Below are positions 17,827 to 26,166 of a stretch of 54,734 bases of DNA, one piece after another. Under the pieces are notes generated by a model. That model ran no database searches and was not told the DNA's origin. It saw nothing but the letters and a program-made list of their open reading frames with translations. The stretch comes from Streptomyces inhibens (GTDB lineage: Bacteria > Actinomycetota > Actinomycetes > Streptomycetales > Streptomycetaceae): contig NZ_QUAC01000039.1 in the NCBI RefSeq assembly GCF_003389455.1, positions 1-54,734 on the forward strand, given 5' to 3'. The position numbers and the translations under genes are program-made. The first letter of the stretch is position 1. The number at the start of each line of letters is the position of its first letter.

Positions 17827-18699
17827 ATGCCCACCACCCCGGTCCTCGACTCCACCCTCCACCACCGCGAGTCCGGCGACCCCGACGGGCTGCCGTTCGT
17901 CTTCCTGCACGGCAACCCCACCTCCTCCCACCTGTGGCGGAATGTCCTGCCGGGCGTGGCCGCGCCCGGCCGCCGCCTGCTTGCCCCCGACCTGATCGGC
18001 ATGGGTGACTCCGGCAAGCCCGACCTCGCCTATTCCTTCGACGACCACGCCCGCTACCTCGACGCCTGGTTCGACGCCCTCGGCCTCGACGAGGCCGTCC
18101 TCGTCGGCCACGACTGGGGCGGCGCCCTTGCCTTCGACCGGGCCGCCCGCCTCCCGGGCCGCGTCCGCGGCCTCGCCTTCACCGAGACGATCATCAAGCC
18201 GCTCCACGGCGACGAATTCCCCGAGGCGGGCCGGGAGTTGTTCACCCTGCTGCGCACCCCCGGCGTGGGCGAGGAGATGATCCTGGAGAAGTCGCTGTTC
18301 ATCGAGGGACTCCCGGACACGCTCGCCACCCCGCTCGCCGCTGCCGACCTGGAGGTCTACCGCCGCCCCTTCCCGACCCCACAGAGCCGCCGCCCGGTGC
18401 TGGCGTGGACGCGCATGATGCCGCTGGACGCCGAGCCCGCCGACGTCGTGGCCCGGGTCGAGCGCTACGACACCTGGCTGGCCGCCAGCCCCGAAGTCCC
18501 CAAGCTGCTCGCCGCGTTCGAGCCGGGCCCGGGCGCCATGACCGACCGAAGGACCGTGGCCTGGTGCGAGGAGAACATCGCGGGCCTGGAAGTCTCCCGC
18601 CACGGCATCGCCGGCCACCACACCCCGGAGGACCGCCCCGAGGAGCTGGCCGCGGCGATCAACGCCTGGGCCGACCGCCACGGGCTGGCGCGCCCGTAG
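17827..18699 (+). CDS. dhaA: Haloalkane dehalogenase (alpha/beta hydrolase)
   Basis: The 290-residue alpha/beta hydrolase hydrolyses carbon-halogen bonds to alcohol and halide. The DhaA-family signature is present: HGNPTSSHLWRN with N30 of the halide site, the nucleophile D96 in GHDWGGA with W97 as second halide ligand, and a likely catalytic His near 268 in GHHTPEDRPEE. It lies 31 bp after the PPOX gene in the same operon. The natural substrate in a soil actinomycete is unknown, and an epoxide- or ester-hydrolase role cannot be excluded. Confidence 0.85.
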   Translation: MPTTPVLDSTLHHRESGDPDGLPFVFLHGNPTSSHLWRNVLPGVAAPGRRLLAPDLIGMGDSGKPDLAYSFDDHARYLDAWFDALGLDEAVLVGHDWGGALAFDRAARLPGRVRGLAFTETIIKPLHGDEFPEAGRELFTLLRTPGVGEEMILEKSLFIEGLPDTLATPLAAADLEVYRRPFPTPQSRRPVLAWTRMMPLDAEPADVVARVERYDTWLAASPEVPKLLAAFEPGPGAMTDRRTVAWCEENIAGLEVSRHGIAGHHTPEDRPEELAAAINAWADRHGLARP

Positions 18700-18991
18700 G
18701 TGTCCTGGATCACGGCGGTGCCGATCGTCCTGGGGCCGGCTGAGCTGCCGCCGACGGGTCCACGCACCGCCGATGAAGCCGAGGCGGTGCACTAAATCCT
18801 GGCCCTGACTGCACCACGCCGCCCGACACCCTGCGCGAGCCGTACAGCGCATGGCCGCTGCCCTCGCGGACGGCTTCTCGCTTCCGTCCACCGCCCGACT
18901 CGCCTGACAGGGCCCGATCGTCTCCGAGAACCCCCTGGTCACGGCCGCGATGCCGGCGCCCTAAGGACGGACTAAGGCAACGCACAGAGTC
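18700..18991. other. Intergenic region before the lanthipeptide locus
   Basis: This 292-bp stretch has no convincing gene. One short + frame immediately after the dehalogenase stop (VSWITAVPIVLGPAELPP) ends within 100 bp and may be decayed sequence. CTAAGG occurs twice (18961-18966, 18972-18977) close to the radical SAM start. No clear -35/-10 pair was found. Confidence 0.35.
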
Positions 18992-20161
18992 GTGAGCACC
19001 ATGACGGACATGGGAAATCGCCCCACGGTCCCTCAGGAAGGGGGTACTCAGGCCATGGACGGTCCGGCCGATGCCACGACGACTGCGAAGCCCGGCTCCA
19101 CCGGTCCCAGGGACGTCATCTGGGACATCACCTACGCGTGCCCGCTGCGCTGCACCCACTGCTACTCGGAGTCGGGCCGGCGCCCCGCCCAGCAGCCGGA
19201 TCACGAGGAGTTGCTGCGGATCGCGGATGCCATCATCGCGCTGCGGCCCGATGTGGTCTCCCTGGCCGGTGGCGAGCCCCTCCTGGTGCCCGGGATCGCC
19301 GAGATCGCGGCGCGGCTGACGGCCGCCGGTGTCCAGGTGGTGCTGTACACCGGCGGATGGCGACTGACGCCCGGCATGCTGGACGATCTCGCGGAGGTGT
19401 GCCACCGCGTCGTCGTGAGCCTGGACGGCGCCACCGCGGAGGTGCACGACCGGATCCGTGGCAGGGCGGGTTCCTTCGAGCGGGCGCTCGACGCGCTCGG
19501 CCTCCTCGACCGGACCTCCCGTGCCCGCCGCGAACAAGGCGTGCAGCCCATCCAGTTCGGTGTGGACTGCGTGGTGGTCCGCAGCAACTTCGACCGGCTC
19601 GAAGAGTTCTGCACCCGGATCGCGCCACGCTTTCCCGAGATGCGGATCCTGTCGTTCGGCGCGGTGATCCCGGCCGGACTCGCCAGTCGGACCGGCTTCG
19701 CGGACCATGAGCTGCTCTCCGACGCGCAGATGGCCCAACTCTCCGGAGAGCCGCTCCACCAGCGGCTCACAGCCCTGGCCCCGTCGTCCGTGCTCGTCCT
19801 GGTCACCGACAATCTGCATCTGCAGATGCACCCGCGCGAGATCGCGCGGGGCCTCGACTTCCAGGCGATCCAGGTGGAGCCCGACGGCGCGGTGCGGGCC
19901 ATGCCGGTCTACGAAGGCACGGTCGGCAATCTCCTCACGGAGCCCGCGGACGTGCTCTGGCAGCGCGCGGTCTCCCGGTGGAGCGACCCGTTCGTGATCC
20001 GGACACTCACCCCGGTACGGACCGTGCGCGACTGGGCGGAGGCCGCCCGGCGGATCGACTACCGCTTCGGCTCGGACGCGGTCCGTGCCCGTATCGACCG
20101 GCGGCCCGCCTTCGTACCCCACGATCTCCCCTCCCCGGCCCCTGGAAACCGAGGTCAGTGA
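18992..20161 (+). CDS. Radical SAM protein of the lanthipeptide locus
   Basis: A radical SAM enzyme (389 aa) with the cluster motif CPLRCTHCY (CX3CX2C) near residue 50 and SLAGGEPLL for SAM binding. The C-terminal part keeps the SPASM/twitch outline (IQVEPDGAVRAMPVYEG, VGNLL, DVLWQRA), but positions where Cys would hold an auxiliary cluster are replaced, and no Cys remains after about residue 210. It therefore probably carries one cluster only. Starts at GTG 18992, ATG 19001, 19010 or 19055 are possible. It lies 1 bp from the LanL gene, so a role in peptide modification is inferred from position. Confidence 0.85.
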   Translation: MSTMTDMGNRPTVPQEGGTQAMDGPADATTTAKPGSTGPRDVIWDITYACPLRCTHCYSESGRRPAQQPDHEELLRIADAIIALRPDVVSLAGGEPLLVPGIAEIAARLTAAGVQVVLYTGGWRLTPGMLDDLAEVCHRVVVSLDGATAEVHDRIRGRAGSFERALDALGLLDRTSRARREQGVQPIQFGVDCVVVRSNFDRLEEFCTRIAPRFPEMRILSFGAVIPAGLASRTGFADHELLSDAQMAQLSGEPLHQRLTALAPSSVLVLVTDNLHLQMHPREIARGLDFQAIQVEPDGAVRAMPVYEGTVGNLLTEPADVLWQRAVSRWSDPFVIRTLTPVRTVRDWAEAARRIDYRFGSDAVRARIDRRPAFVPHDLPSPAPGNRGQ

Positions 20162-20162
20162 C

Positions 20163-22961
20163 ATGGATCCGATGCCGCCGCAGGACGCACGACGCGCGGG
20201 CGACGACACCTTCCTCGTCGATGTCGTGGAGTCGGTGCTCTCCCGGCACCAGGACGAGGACGGCGCATGGCGCGTCCGCCCGGGGGACTTCTGGTGCTAT
20301 GTGTCCCCCGTCGACGAGCCCACCAGGGTGCAGGGCTGGAAGCTGCACATCTCCGCGACTGCGCTGTCCGCACCGCTGGTCCTGTCCCGCGCCGCGCATG
20401 TGCTCGTACGCCGGCGGTGCAGGTTCAAGTTCGCCGGCACCCTCGGCCGTGCCGGGGAGCTGGTGTCGCACCGCTACGACCGGGGCGGCGGCGGCAAGTT
20501 CCTCACCGTCTACCCGGAGTGCGACGACGACGGGCTGCGCGCCCTGGCCGAGGAGCTGCACCGGGCCACCGAGGGGCTGCCGGGGCCGGGCATCCTCTCC
20601 GACCGTCCGTGTTTTCCGGGCAGCCTGGTCCACTACCGGTACGGGGTGTTCAGCGGCGTACGTGCCCTGGGCGACGACGGCATGCACGGGGCGATGCTGA
20701 TCGCTCCGGACGGCACACTCGTGCGCGACCAGCGCAAACCGTGGTTCTCCCCGCCGCCCTGGGCGCCCCGTGATCCCTTCGCCGTGGAGCAGGCCCCCGC
20801 GCCCCGTAAGGCCGCGGCCCCGGCGCCCAAGCCGGTCCTGCTGGACGGCCGCTATCTGGTCCATGAAGTGATCCGGCATGCGTTCGCCGGCGGCGTCTAC
20901 CGGGCCACCGACCAGAACACCGGCGACCCCGTCATCGTCAAGCAGGCGCGCCCGCACACCGCCGCGACCCTGACCGGGCAGGACGTCCGCGACCGACGGC
21001 GTCATGAGGCCGCCATGTTGGACCTGTTCGCCGACAGCGGCTACACCCCGCGCCCGGTCGGCGTCTTCGAGCAGCAGAACGACACGTTCCTCGTGCAGGA
21101 GGCCGTTCCCGGCACGACGCTGCGTCAGTGGGTGCTCGACCACCTCGACTTCGACGACGGGGGCCCCTGGGGAATCCCCCTTGCGGACGCCCTGCGCCTG
21201 GCGCGCGGCCTGACCGGCGTCATGCGCTCCGTCCACACGGCGGGATGGGTACTGCGGGACTTCAACCCCAACAACGTGATGATCGATGGCAGCGGCGAGG
21301 TGCGCCTCATCGACCTGGAGATGCTCGCCCGGCCCGGCGAACCCACGACCCGTATCTACACACCGGGATACGCGGGCGTCGAGCAGAGCACCGCGCCCAG
21401 CATCGGTGCGGCGCCCCGCCCCGCATCTGACCTCTACAGCCTCGGTGCCACCCTCTTCTACCTGGTCACGGGCGTCGACCCGCTGCTGGCTGCCGACGTA
21501 CCGGCCACCCGTCCGTACGGCGAACGCCTCGCCGCCTGGCTGCTACGCCTGTCGTCCGGCAACGCGTCGGCGCATCGGCTCGCCCCGCTGATCCTGGACC
21601 TCCTGCAGGAGGATCCGGAGCTGCGGCCCGGTGTGGACGAGGTCCTGGGCCGTCTGGCGGGGACAACGGTCGGCGAGAGGACGCCGAGCGGCCCCGCCCC
21701 GGCGCGCGGTCTCGCCGACCACGAGCTGAAGCAGCTCCTCTCGGACGGCCTCGGCCATCTCCTCGTCACCATGGACCCGGAGCACGCGGAGCGCCTGTGG
21801 CCCACCAGCACGGTGGGGACGGTGACGGACGCGTTCAATGTCCAGCACGGCGCGGCCGGTGTCCTTGGCGTGCTCGTCCGCGCCCATGCCGATGGGCCGC
21901 ATCCTGGGCTGCGTACGGCCGTGGAACAGGCGGCCCGGTGGATCAACCGAAGCGTCGGGCGGGAGCCACGGACCCTTCCGGGGCTCTACTACGGCAGGTC
22001 CGGGACCGCCTGGGCCCTGCTGGACGCGGCCGTACTGCTGGGCGACGCGGCGCTGCTCGCCCATGCCAAGGACCTGGCGGTGCGGGTTCCGGTCCGCTGG
22101 CCCAATCCCGACGTCTGCCACGGAGTGGCCGGTGCGGGCATGACCCAGCTGCGGTTCTGGGAGGCCACGGGAGAGGAGCGGTTCCTCAACCGGGCGCGGG
22201 AGGCGGCCGACCATCTCGCCTGGGCTGCCGTCCGCAACGAGGGCTCCGTTGTATGGCCGGTGCCGGGGGAACTCCTGTCCAGCCCCTCCGACATCACTCA
22301 CTACGGGTTCGCCCACGGTATCGCCGGAATCGGCGCGTTCCTTCTCGCGGCGGCGCGGACCACCGGCACCGCCGCGTACAGGGAACTGGCGGTCGAGGCC
22401 GCGCGGACCCTGCTCGCCGTGGCCGAGGTGGAGGAAGGCGCCGCGTACTGGCGCAGCGGGGAGAAGAACAGCCCCCGCAAGACCCACTGGTGCAGCGGCT
22501 CCTCCGGTGTCGGGACCTTCCTGGTGCGGATGTGGCAGGAAACCGGCGAGGACGCCTTCCGGGAGGCCGCGCACGGGGCCGCCGTCGCCGTCCGCCGCTC
22601 CCGCTGGCACGTCGGCACCGCTCAGTGCCACGGTCTCGCGGGCGACGGGGAGTTCCTGCTCGACCTCGCCGAGGCGTGCGGCACGGACACCTACCGCGAG
22701 TGGGCGGGAGAGCTCGCGGCAGGGATCCATGTCCGTCATGTCCTGCGGGACGGGCGTGTCGTCCTGCCGGACGACGGCGGGACGGAGGTGTGGGCCGACT
22801 TCAACACCGGTCTGTCGGGAGTCCTCGCCTTCCTGCTGCGCCACGCCCATGGCGGGCCCCGCCTGTGGCAGCCGCGCTCCTTCACGGGGCACGGCGACGA
22901 AGACTCCGGCACGGCCGCGGCCGTGCCGGCCCCTCACCACCGAACAGCGGAGAGGGGGTGA
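20163..22961 (+). CDS. Class IV-type lanthipeptide synthetase (LanL)
   Basis: The 932-residue enzyme has three domains. Residues ~55-165 form the phosphoSer/Thr lyase (GWKLHISATALSAP, RYDRGGGGKFLTVYP, ILSDRPCFPGSLVHYRYG). Residues ~228-495 form a protein kinase (K260; LRDFNPNN with D366/N371; D384 in LIDLE). Residues ~515-905 form a LanC-like cyclase. Zinc ligands C777 (HWCSGSSG) and C822-H823 (QCHGLAG) are intact and H719 is in FAHGIAG, which favours class IV over class III, where the ligands are lost. It should phosphorylate, dehydrate and cyclise the precursor. GAGG at 20151 sets the ATG. The gene ends 5 bp before the precursor. Confidence 0.9.
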   Translation: MDPMPPQDARRAGDDTFLVDVVESVLSRHQDEDGAWRVRPGDFWCYVSPVDEPTRVQGWKLHISATALSAPLVLSRAAHVLVRRRCRFKFAGTLGRAGELVSHRYDRGGGGKFLTVYPECDDDGLRALAEELHRATEGLPGPGILSDRPCFPGSLVHYRYGVFSGVRALGDDGMHGAMLIAPDGTLVRDQRKPWFSPPPWAPRDPFAVEQAPAPRKAAAPAPKPVLLDGRYLVHEVIRHAFAGGVYRATDQNTGDPVIVKQARPHTAATLTGQDVRDRRRHEAAMLDLFADSGYTPRPVGVFEQQNDTFLVQEAVPGTTLRQWVLDHLDFDDGGPWGIPLADALRLARGLTGVMRSVHTAGWVLRDFNPNNVMIDGSGEVRLIDLEMLARPGEPTTRIYTPGYAGVEQSTAPSIGAAPRPASDLYSLGATLFYLVTGVDPLLAADVPATRPYGERLAAWLLRLSSGNASAHRLAPLILDLLQEDPELRPGVDEVLGRLAGTTVGERTPSGPAPARGLADHELKQLLSDGLGHLLVTMDPEHAERLWPTSTVGTVTDAFNVQHGAAGVLGVLVRAHADGPHPGLRTAVEQAARWINRSVGREPRTLPGLYYGRSGTAWALLDAAVLLGDAALLAHAKDLAVRVPVRWPNPDVCHGVAGAGMTQLRFWEATGEERFLNRAREAADHLAWAAVRNEGSVVWPVPGELLSSPSDITHYGFAHGIAGIGAFLLAAARTTGTAAYRELAVEAARTLLAVAEVEEGAAYWRSGEKNSPRKTHWCSGSSGVGTFLVRMWQETGEDAFREAAHGAAVAVRRSRWHVGTAQCHGLAGDGEFLLDLAEACGTDTYREWAGELAAGIHVRHVLRDGRVVLPDDGGTEVWADFNTGLSGVLAFLLRHAHGGPRLWQPRSFTGHGDEDSGTAAAVPAPHHRTAERG

Positions 22962-22966
22962 ACATC

Positions 22967-23068
22967 ATGGAGTTCGACGTGAACGCTCTCCAGCTCCTGG
23001 AGGAAGAGACCGCCGAGAGCGGCGCCTGGCCGCCGCCGACCGCGTGCTCGTGCTGCAGCACCTTCTGA
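22967..23068 (+). CDS. Lanthipeptide precursor peptide, 33 aa
   Basis: This small gene lies 5 bp after LanL. Its ribosome site AGAGGGGG (22951-22958) is inside the LanL end, 8 bases before the ATG. The leader MEFDVNALQLLEEETAESG resembles class III/IV leaders, which share a short amphipathic LQ-type helix followed by acidic residues. The proposed core, AWPPPTACSCCSTF, has Cys at 27, 29 and 30 and Ser/Thr at 25, 28, 31 and 32. Ring closure onto Thr25 and Ser28 from downstream Cys is the simplest pattern; Ser31 and Thr32 would stay dehydrated or accept an upstream Cys. The cleavage site is a guess. A strong hairpin follows at 23086-23122. Confidence 0.85.
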   Translation: MEFDVNALQLLEEETAESGAWPPPTACSCCSTF

Positions 23069-23085
23069 CGCAGCGGCACCTTCGG

Positions 23086-23122
23086 CCCACCGTTCCCGCC
23101 CGCCGACGGCGGGAACGGTGGG
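23086..23122 (+). terminator. Perfect 15-bp hairpin after the precursor gene
   Basis: CCCACCGTTCCCGCC (23086-23100), a 7-nt loop and GGCGGGAACGGTGGG (23108-23122). It begins 17 bp after the precursor stop and lacks a U tract. It could terminate, or stabilise and separate a precursor-rich upstream mRNA from the peptidase gene. Confidence 0.75.
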
Positions 23123-23189
23123 CACCTTCATGGGGGCACCGGCCGCGAACCGGCGCCGGCCCGGCACGGCGACACGACAGGAGCGGGAC

Positions 23190-25490
23190 ATGAGGACACG
23201 TCATCCTTCCGGCAGGGCGGAACGGGCCGCGCTCGCGGCCGCGGTGAGCGGTTCGGTGCTCCTCGCCGTGCTCGCGCCGGCATCGCCCGCACCGGCCGCC
23301 TCCTCGCGGCAGGTGCTGTCCTCCGAGCGGGCGGTGCCCCGGCCGTGCCACACCGCCCTGCTGCCGCCGCACACACCGGGCGTGGCCACGTACCCGATGA
23401 CCGCCACGGCGGACGGCGTGCTGCGCGCCCGGCTCGCGCCCCTCGCCGGGGCGGAGGGCGACTGGGACCTCGCCGTCTTCGACGCGGACAACGGCACGCT
23501 CCTGGCGGCCTCGGCCGCGCCCCGCAGCCGTGAACTCGCCGAGGTATCCGTCGCCGGGGGCCGGCGCCTTGTGGTGCAGAGCTGCCGGAGGCTGGGGCCC
23601 GCGCGCACGGTGTCGCTGCGTGTGGACCTGTTGGCGCCGCCCCCGGGGAGCGGCCCGGCACCCGCCGCCGCTCGCACGGAAGGCGGCACTCCGCACCGCT
23701 CGGCGCTGCCGTCCGGACGGTCCGGCTACCGCCATCTGTACGAGTACGAGTACGAGCTCAAGGAACTCGCCCGCGCCCACCCGTCCCTCGTGCGCTCCTT
23801 CGTTCTGCCGCACCCGACGGTCGAGGGCCGGGACGTCTCCGGAGTCGAGGTGAGCAGCCACGCGCCGCACATCGCCGACGGCAAACCGGTGATGCTCACC
23901 CTGGGGCTGCACCATGCGACCGAATGGCCCAGCGGTGAGATCGCCCTGGAATGGGCCTATGAGCTGGTGCGCGGCTACCGCACGGATCCGTGGGTCCGAG
24001 GCCTGCTCGACCGGACCCGTGCCGTCGTCGTCCCGGTGGTGAACCCCGACGGGTTCTCGGTCTCCCGCCGGGCCACGCCCCGGGGTGACTTCACCCGCTT
24101 CGACTACGAGAACAAGCGCAAGAACTGCAGCGCCCTGGACGCCCCGCCCTCCCACACCTCGGGGCCGTGCGGGGCCAACCCCGCGGGCCGCGACCGCGGT
24201 GTGGACCTCAACCGCAACTACGCCGGGTTCTGGGGCGGTGTGGGCGGTGACCCGCAGTGGTACGCCGACCACTACCGCGGCCCCGCCCCCTTCTCCGAGC
24301 CCGAGACCCGCAATGTCCGCCATCTCGTCTCCACCCGGCAGGTCACCGACCTCGTCTCCCTGCACACCTACGGCAATCTGGTGCTGCGCCCGCCGGGAGC
24401 CCTCGACACCCGTCCGCCGCTGGACGAGCCGGCTTACCGGGCCCTGGGCGCGCGGCTGGCCTCCCGCACCGGCTACCGCAGCGAACCGGCCTGGAGGCTG
24501 TACGAGGCGACCGGTATGACGGAGGACTGGTCGTACTGGGCGACCGGAGGCTTCGGTTTCACCCTGGAGATCGGTCCCGCCAAGGCCCATGGCCCGTACG
24601 CGGACGCGGTCGTCGCCGAGTACACCGGCAGGGCTCCGGCGGCCGGCGCGGGCAAGGGCGGAAACCGCCAAGCGCTGTTCGATCTGCTCGCCCACACCGC
24701 CGACCCGGCCGCGCACGCGACGCTGACCGGCACGGCGCCCCGCGGCCACCGGCTGCGGCTCCACAAGACCTTCCGGACCCCGACCTCGCCGGTACGCGGG
24801 CCCGACGGCTCGACCGGGCCGCCGCTCCAGGTCACCGACACGCTCGTGTCGGACCTCGTCGCCCCCGGCGGCCGGTTCACCTGGTCCGTCAACCCCTCCA
24901 CCCGGCCCTATGTCGCGGGACGGTACGGAAGGGACCCGCAGGGCCCGGCCCAGCCGGTGGCCGAGCTCGCCAATCCGCCCGGTCTGCCGCCCGAGAACAC
25001 CGGGTTCCCGCAGGATCCGGCCGCGGACCGGGTCCCGTTCACCGTCCTCGGTCCGCCGGAGGCCGACGCCGGCCGGATGACCGTGTCGGTGTCCTGGACG
25101 TCGCCCCGCACCGACTGGGACCTCTATGTCCTCGACGCGGACGGCCGTCCCGTGGCTCAGTCCGTCACCGGCGCGGCCAACTCCGAACAGGCGGTCCTCT
25201 TCGACCCTCCCCCGGGCCGCTACACCGCCGTCGTCGTCAACTACGACCAGACGGAGACGGCCCCGGACGACTGGACGGGCCGGGTGACGTTCCAATCGCC
25301 GCTGCCCGCCACCTACGGCCCCTCGGAGTCGTACTCCCTCAGCTGCTCGGACCGCGCCGGGCGCACCCTCGGTATCACCGAGGTGCGGGTCGGGCGGGGT
25401 GAGCGCGTGGACCTGGGCGAGGTGTGTGCCCGGCCGGCGCGCGGCGCCGCGTTCACGCCGGCCCGGTCGGGCCGTGCCGCAGATAGGTGA
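23190..25490 (+). CDS. Secreted M14 zinc carboxypeptidase
   Basis: The 766-residue exported metallopeptidase starts at ATG 23190 with GGAG 6 bases upstream. A signal peptide (to about residue 37) precedes a beta domain with GDWDLAVFDADNGTLL (~65-148). The M14 peptidase domain (~178-480) has zinc ligands H242 and E245 in HHATEWPSGE and H392 in LHTYGN, R342 in DLNRNYAG, and the catalytic E460 in FTLEIGPAK. A C-terminal beta region follows, with a second TDWDLYVLDADG module. Position behind the precursor suggests outside-the-cell trimming of leader or core, but general peptide scavenging is equally possible. Its 3' end overlaps the convergent response regulator gene by 38 bp. Confidence 0.88.
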   Translation: MRTRHPSGRAERAALAAAVSGSVLLAVLAPASPAPAASSRQVLSSERAVPRPCHTALLPPHTPGVATYPMTATADGVLRARLAPLAGAEGDWDLAVFDADNGTLLAASAAPRSRELAEVSVAGGRRLVVQSCRRLGPARTVSLRVDLLAPPPGSGPAPAAARTEGGTPHRSALPSGRSGYRHLYEYEYELKELARAHPSLVRSFVLPHPTVEGRDVSGVEVSSHAPHIADGKPVMLTLGLHHATEWPSGEIALEWAYELVRGYRTDPWVRGLLDRTRAVVVPVVNPDGFSVSRRATPRGDFTRFDYENKRKNCSALDAPPSHTSGPCGANPAGRDRGVDLNRNYAGFWGGVGGDPQWYADHYRGPAPFSEPETRNVRHLVSTRQVTDLVSLHTYGNLVLRPPGALDTRPPLDEPAYRALGARLASRTGYRSEPAWRLYEATGMTEDWSYWATGGFGFTLEIGPAKAHGPYADAVVAEYTGRAPAAGAGKGGNRQALFDLLAHTADPAAHATLTGTAPRGHRLRLHKTFRTPTSPVRGPDGSTGPPLQVTDTLVSDLVAPGGRFTWSVNPSTRPYVAGRYGRDPQGPAQPVAELANPPGLPPENTGFPQDPAADRVPFTVLGPPEADAGRMTVSVSWTSPRTDWDLYVLDADGRPVAQSVTGAANSEQAVLFDPPPGRYTAVVVNYDQTETAPDDWTGRVTFQSPLPATYGPSESYSLSCSDRAGRTLGITEVRVGRGERVDLGEVCARPARGAAFTPARSGRAADR

Positions 25491-26166
25491 GCACGGCGGT
25501 GACCCGGCGGTGCAGCTGGGACTCCTCCGCCAGGCACAGCTTGGCGAACGTCGAGTTCACGTGTTTCTCGATGGTCGACTCCGACAGCGACAGCGACTCG
25601 GCGATGGTCCGGTTGTTCATGCCCTGCGCCATCTGCCGCAGTACGTCGAGCTCGCGGCGGGTGAGCTGGGCCAGCGGTGAATCGGTGGTACGGATGTGGC
25701 TGCCGACCAGCACCTCCACGATGCGCGGATCGATCACCGAGCGCCCCGCGGACACCTCGCGCAGGGCGCGCAGCAGCTGATCGAGCTCGCCGATCCGCTC
25801 CTTGAGCAGATACGCCAGGCCGTCCGTACCGCGCTGGAACAGGGCGAAGGCGTACTGCTCGTTGGCGTGCTGCGACAGGACGACCACGCCGATGTCCGGG
25901 TGCCGTGCCCGGATGGAGTGTGCGGCGGTGATGCCTTCGGTGTGGTGGTCGGGAGGCATCCGGATGTCCGCGATGACCGCGTCGAGCCGGAACCGCTCGA
26001 CCGCGTCGAGAAGTTCCCCGGCCGTGCCGACCGCCGCGACGACATCGACCTCGCCGGTGTCCTCAAGGAGCCGGCGGGTGCCCTCCCTGACCAGATAGTG
26101 GTCTTCGGCGATGACGATGCGCAGCCGCTCGGGGGCGGTCGTCTCGGGTGTGTTCCGGTCAGGCAT
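25453..26166 (-). CDS. NarL/FixJ-type response regulator
   Basis: The regulator (237 aa from ATG 26166) has a receiver domain with phospho-acceptor D67 in AVIADIRMPP and K122 in YLLKERI, then a LuxR-type helix-turn-helix (LTRRELDVLRQMAQGMNNRTIAESL, STIEKHVNS). The start overlaps the histidine kinase stop by 8 bp, so the pair is coupled. It is convergent with and overlaps the peptidase gene. Its target is probably the divergent TPR-SARP gene or the lanthipeptide operon. Confidence 0.93.
   Translation of the reverse strand: MPDRNTPETTAPERLRIVIAEDHYLVREGTRRLLEDTGEVDVVAAVGTAGELLDAVERFRLDAVIADIRMPPDHHTEGITAAHSIRARHPDIGVVVLSQHANEQYAFALFQRGTDGLAYLLKERIGELDQLLRALREVSAGRSVIDPRIVEVLVGSHIRTTDSPLAQLTRRELDVLRQMAQGMNNRTIAESLSLSESTIEKHVNSTFAKLCLAEESQLHRRVTAVLTYLRHGPTGPA

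Noticed and set aside
20163..22961. Class III (LanKC) assignment of the synthetase
   Set aside because: The zinc ligands C777 and C822-H823 are intact, whereas class III cyclase domains lack them.
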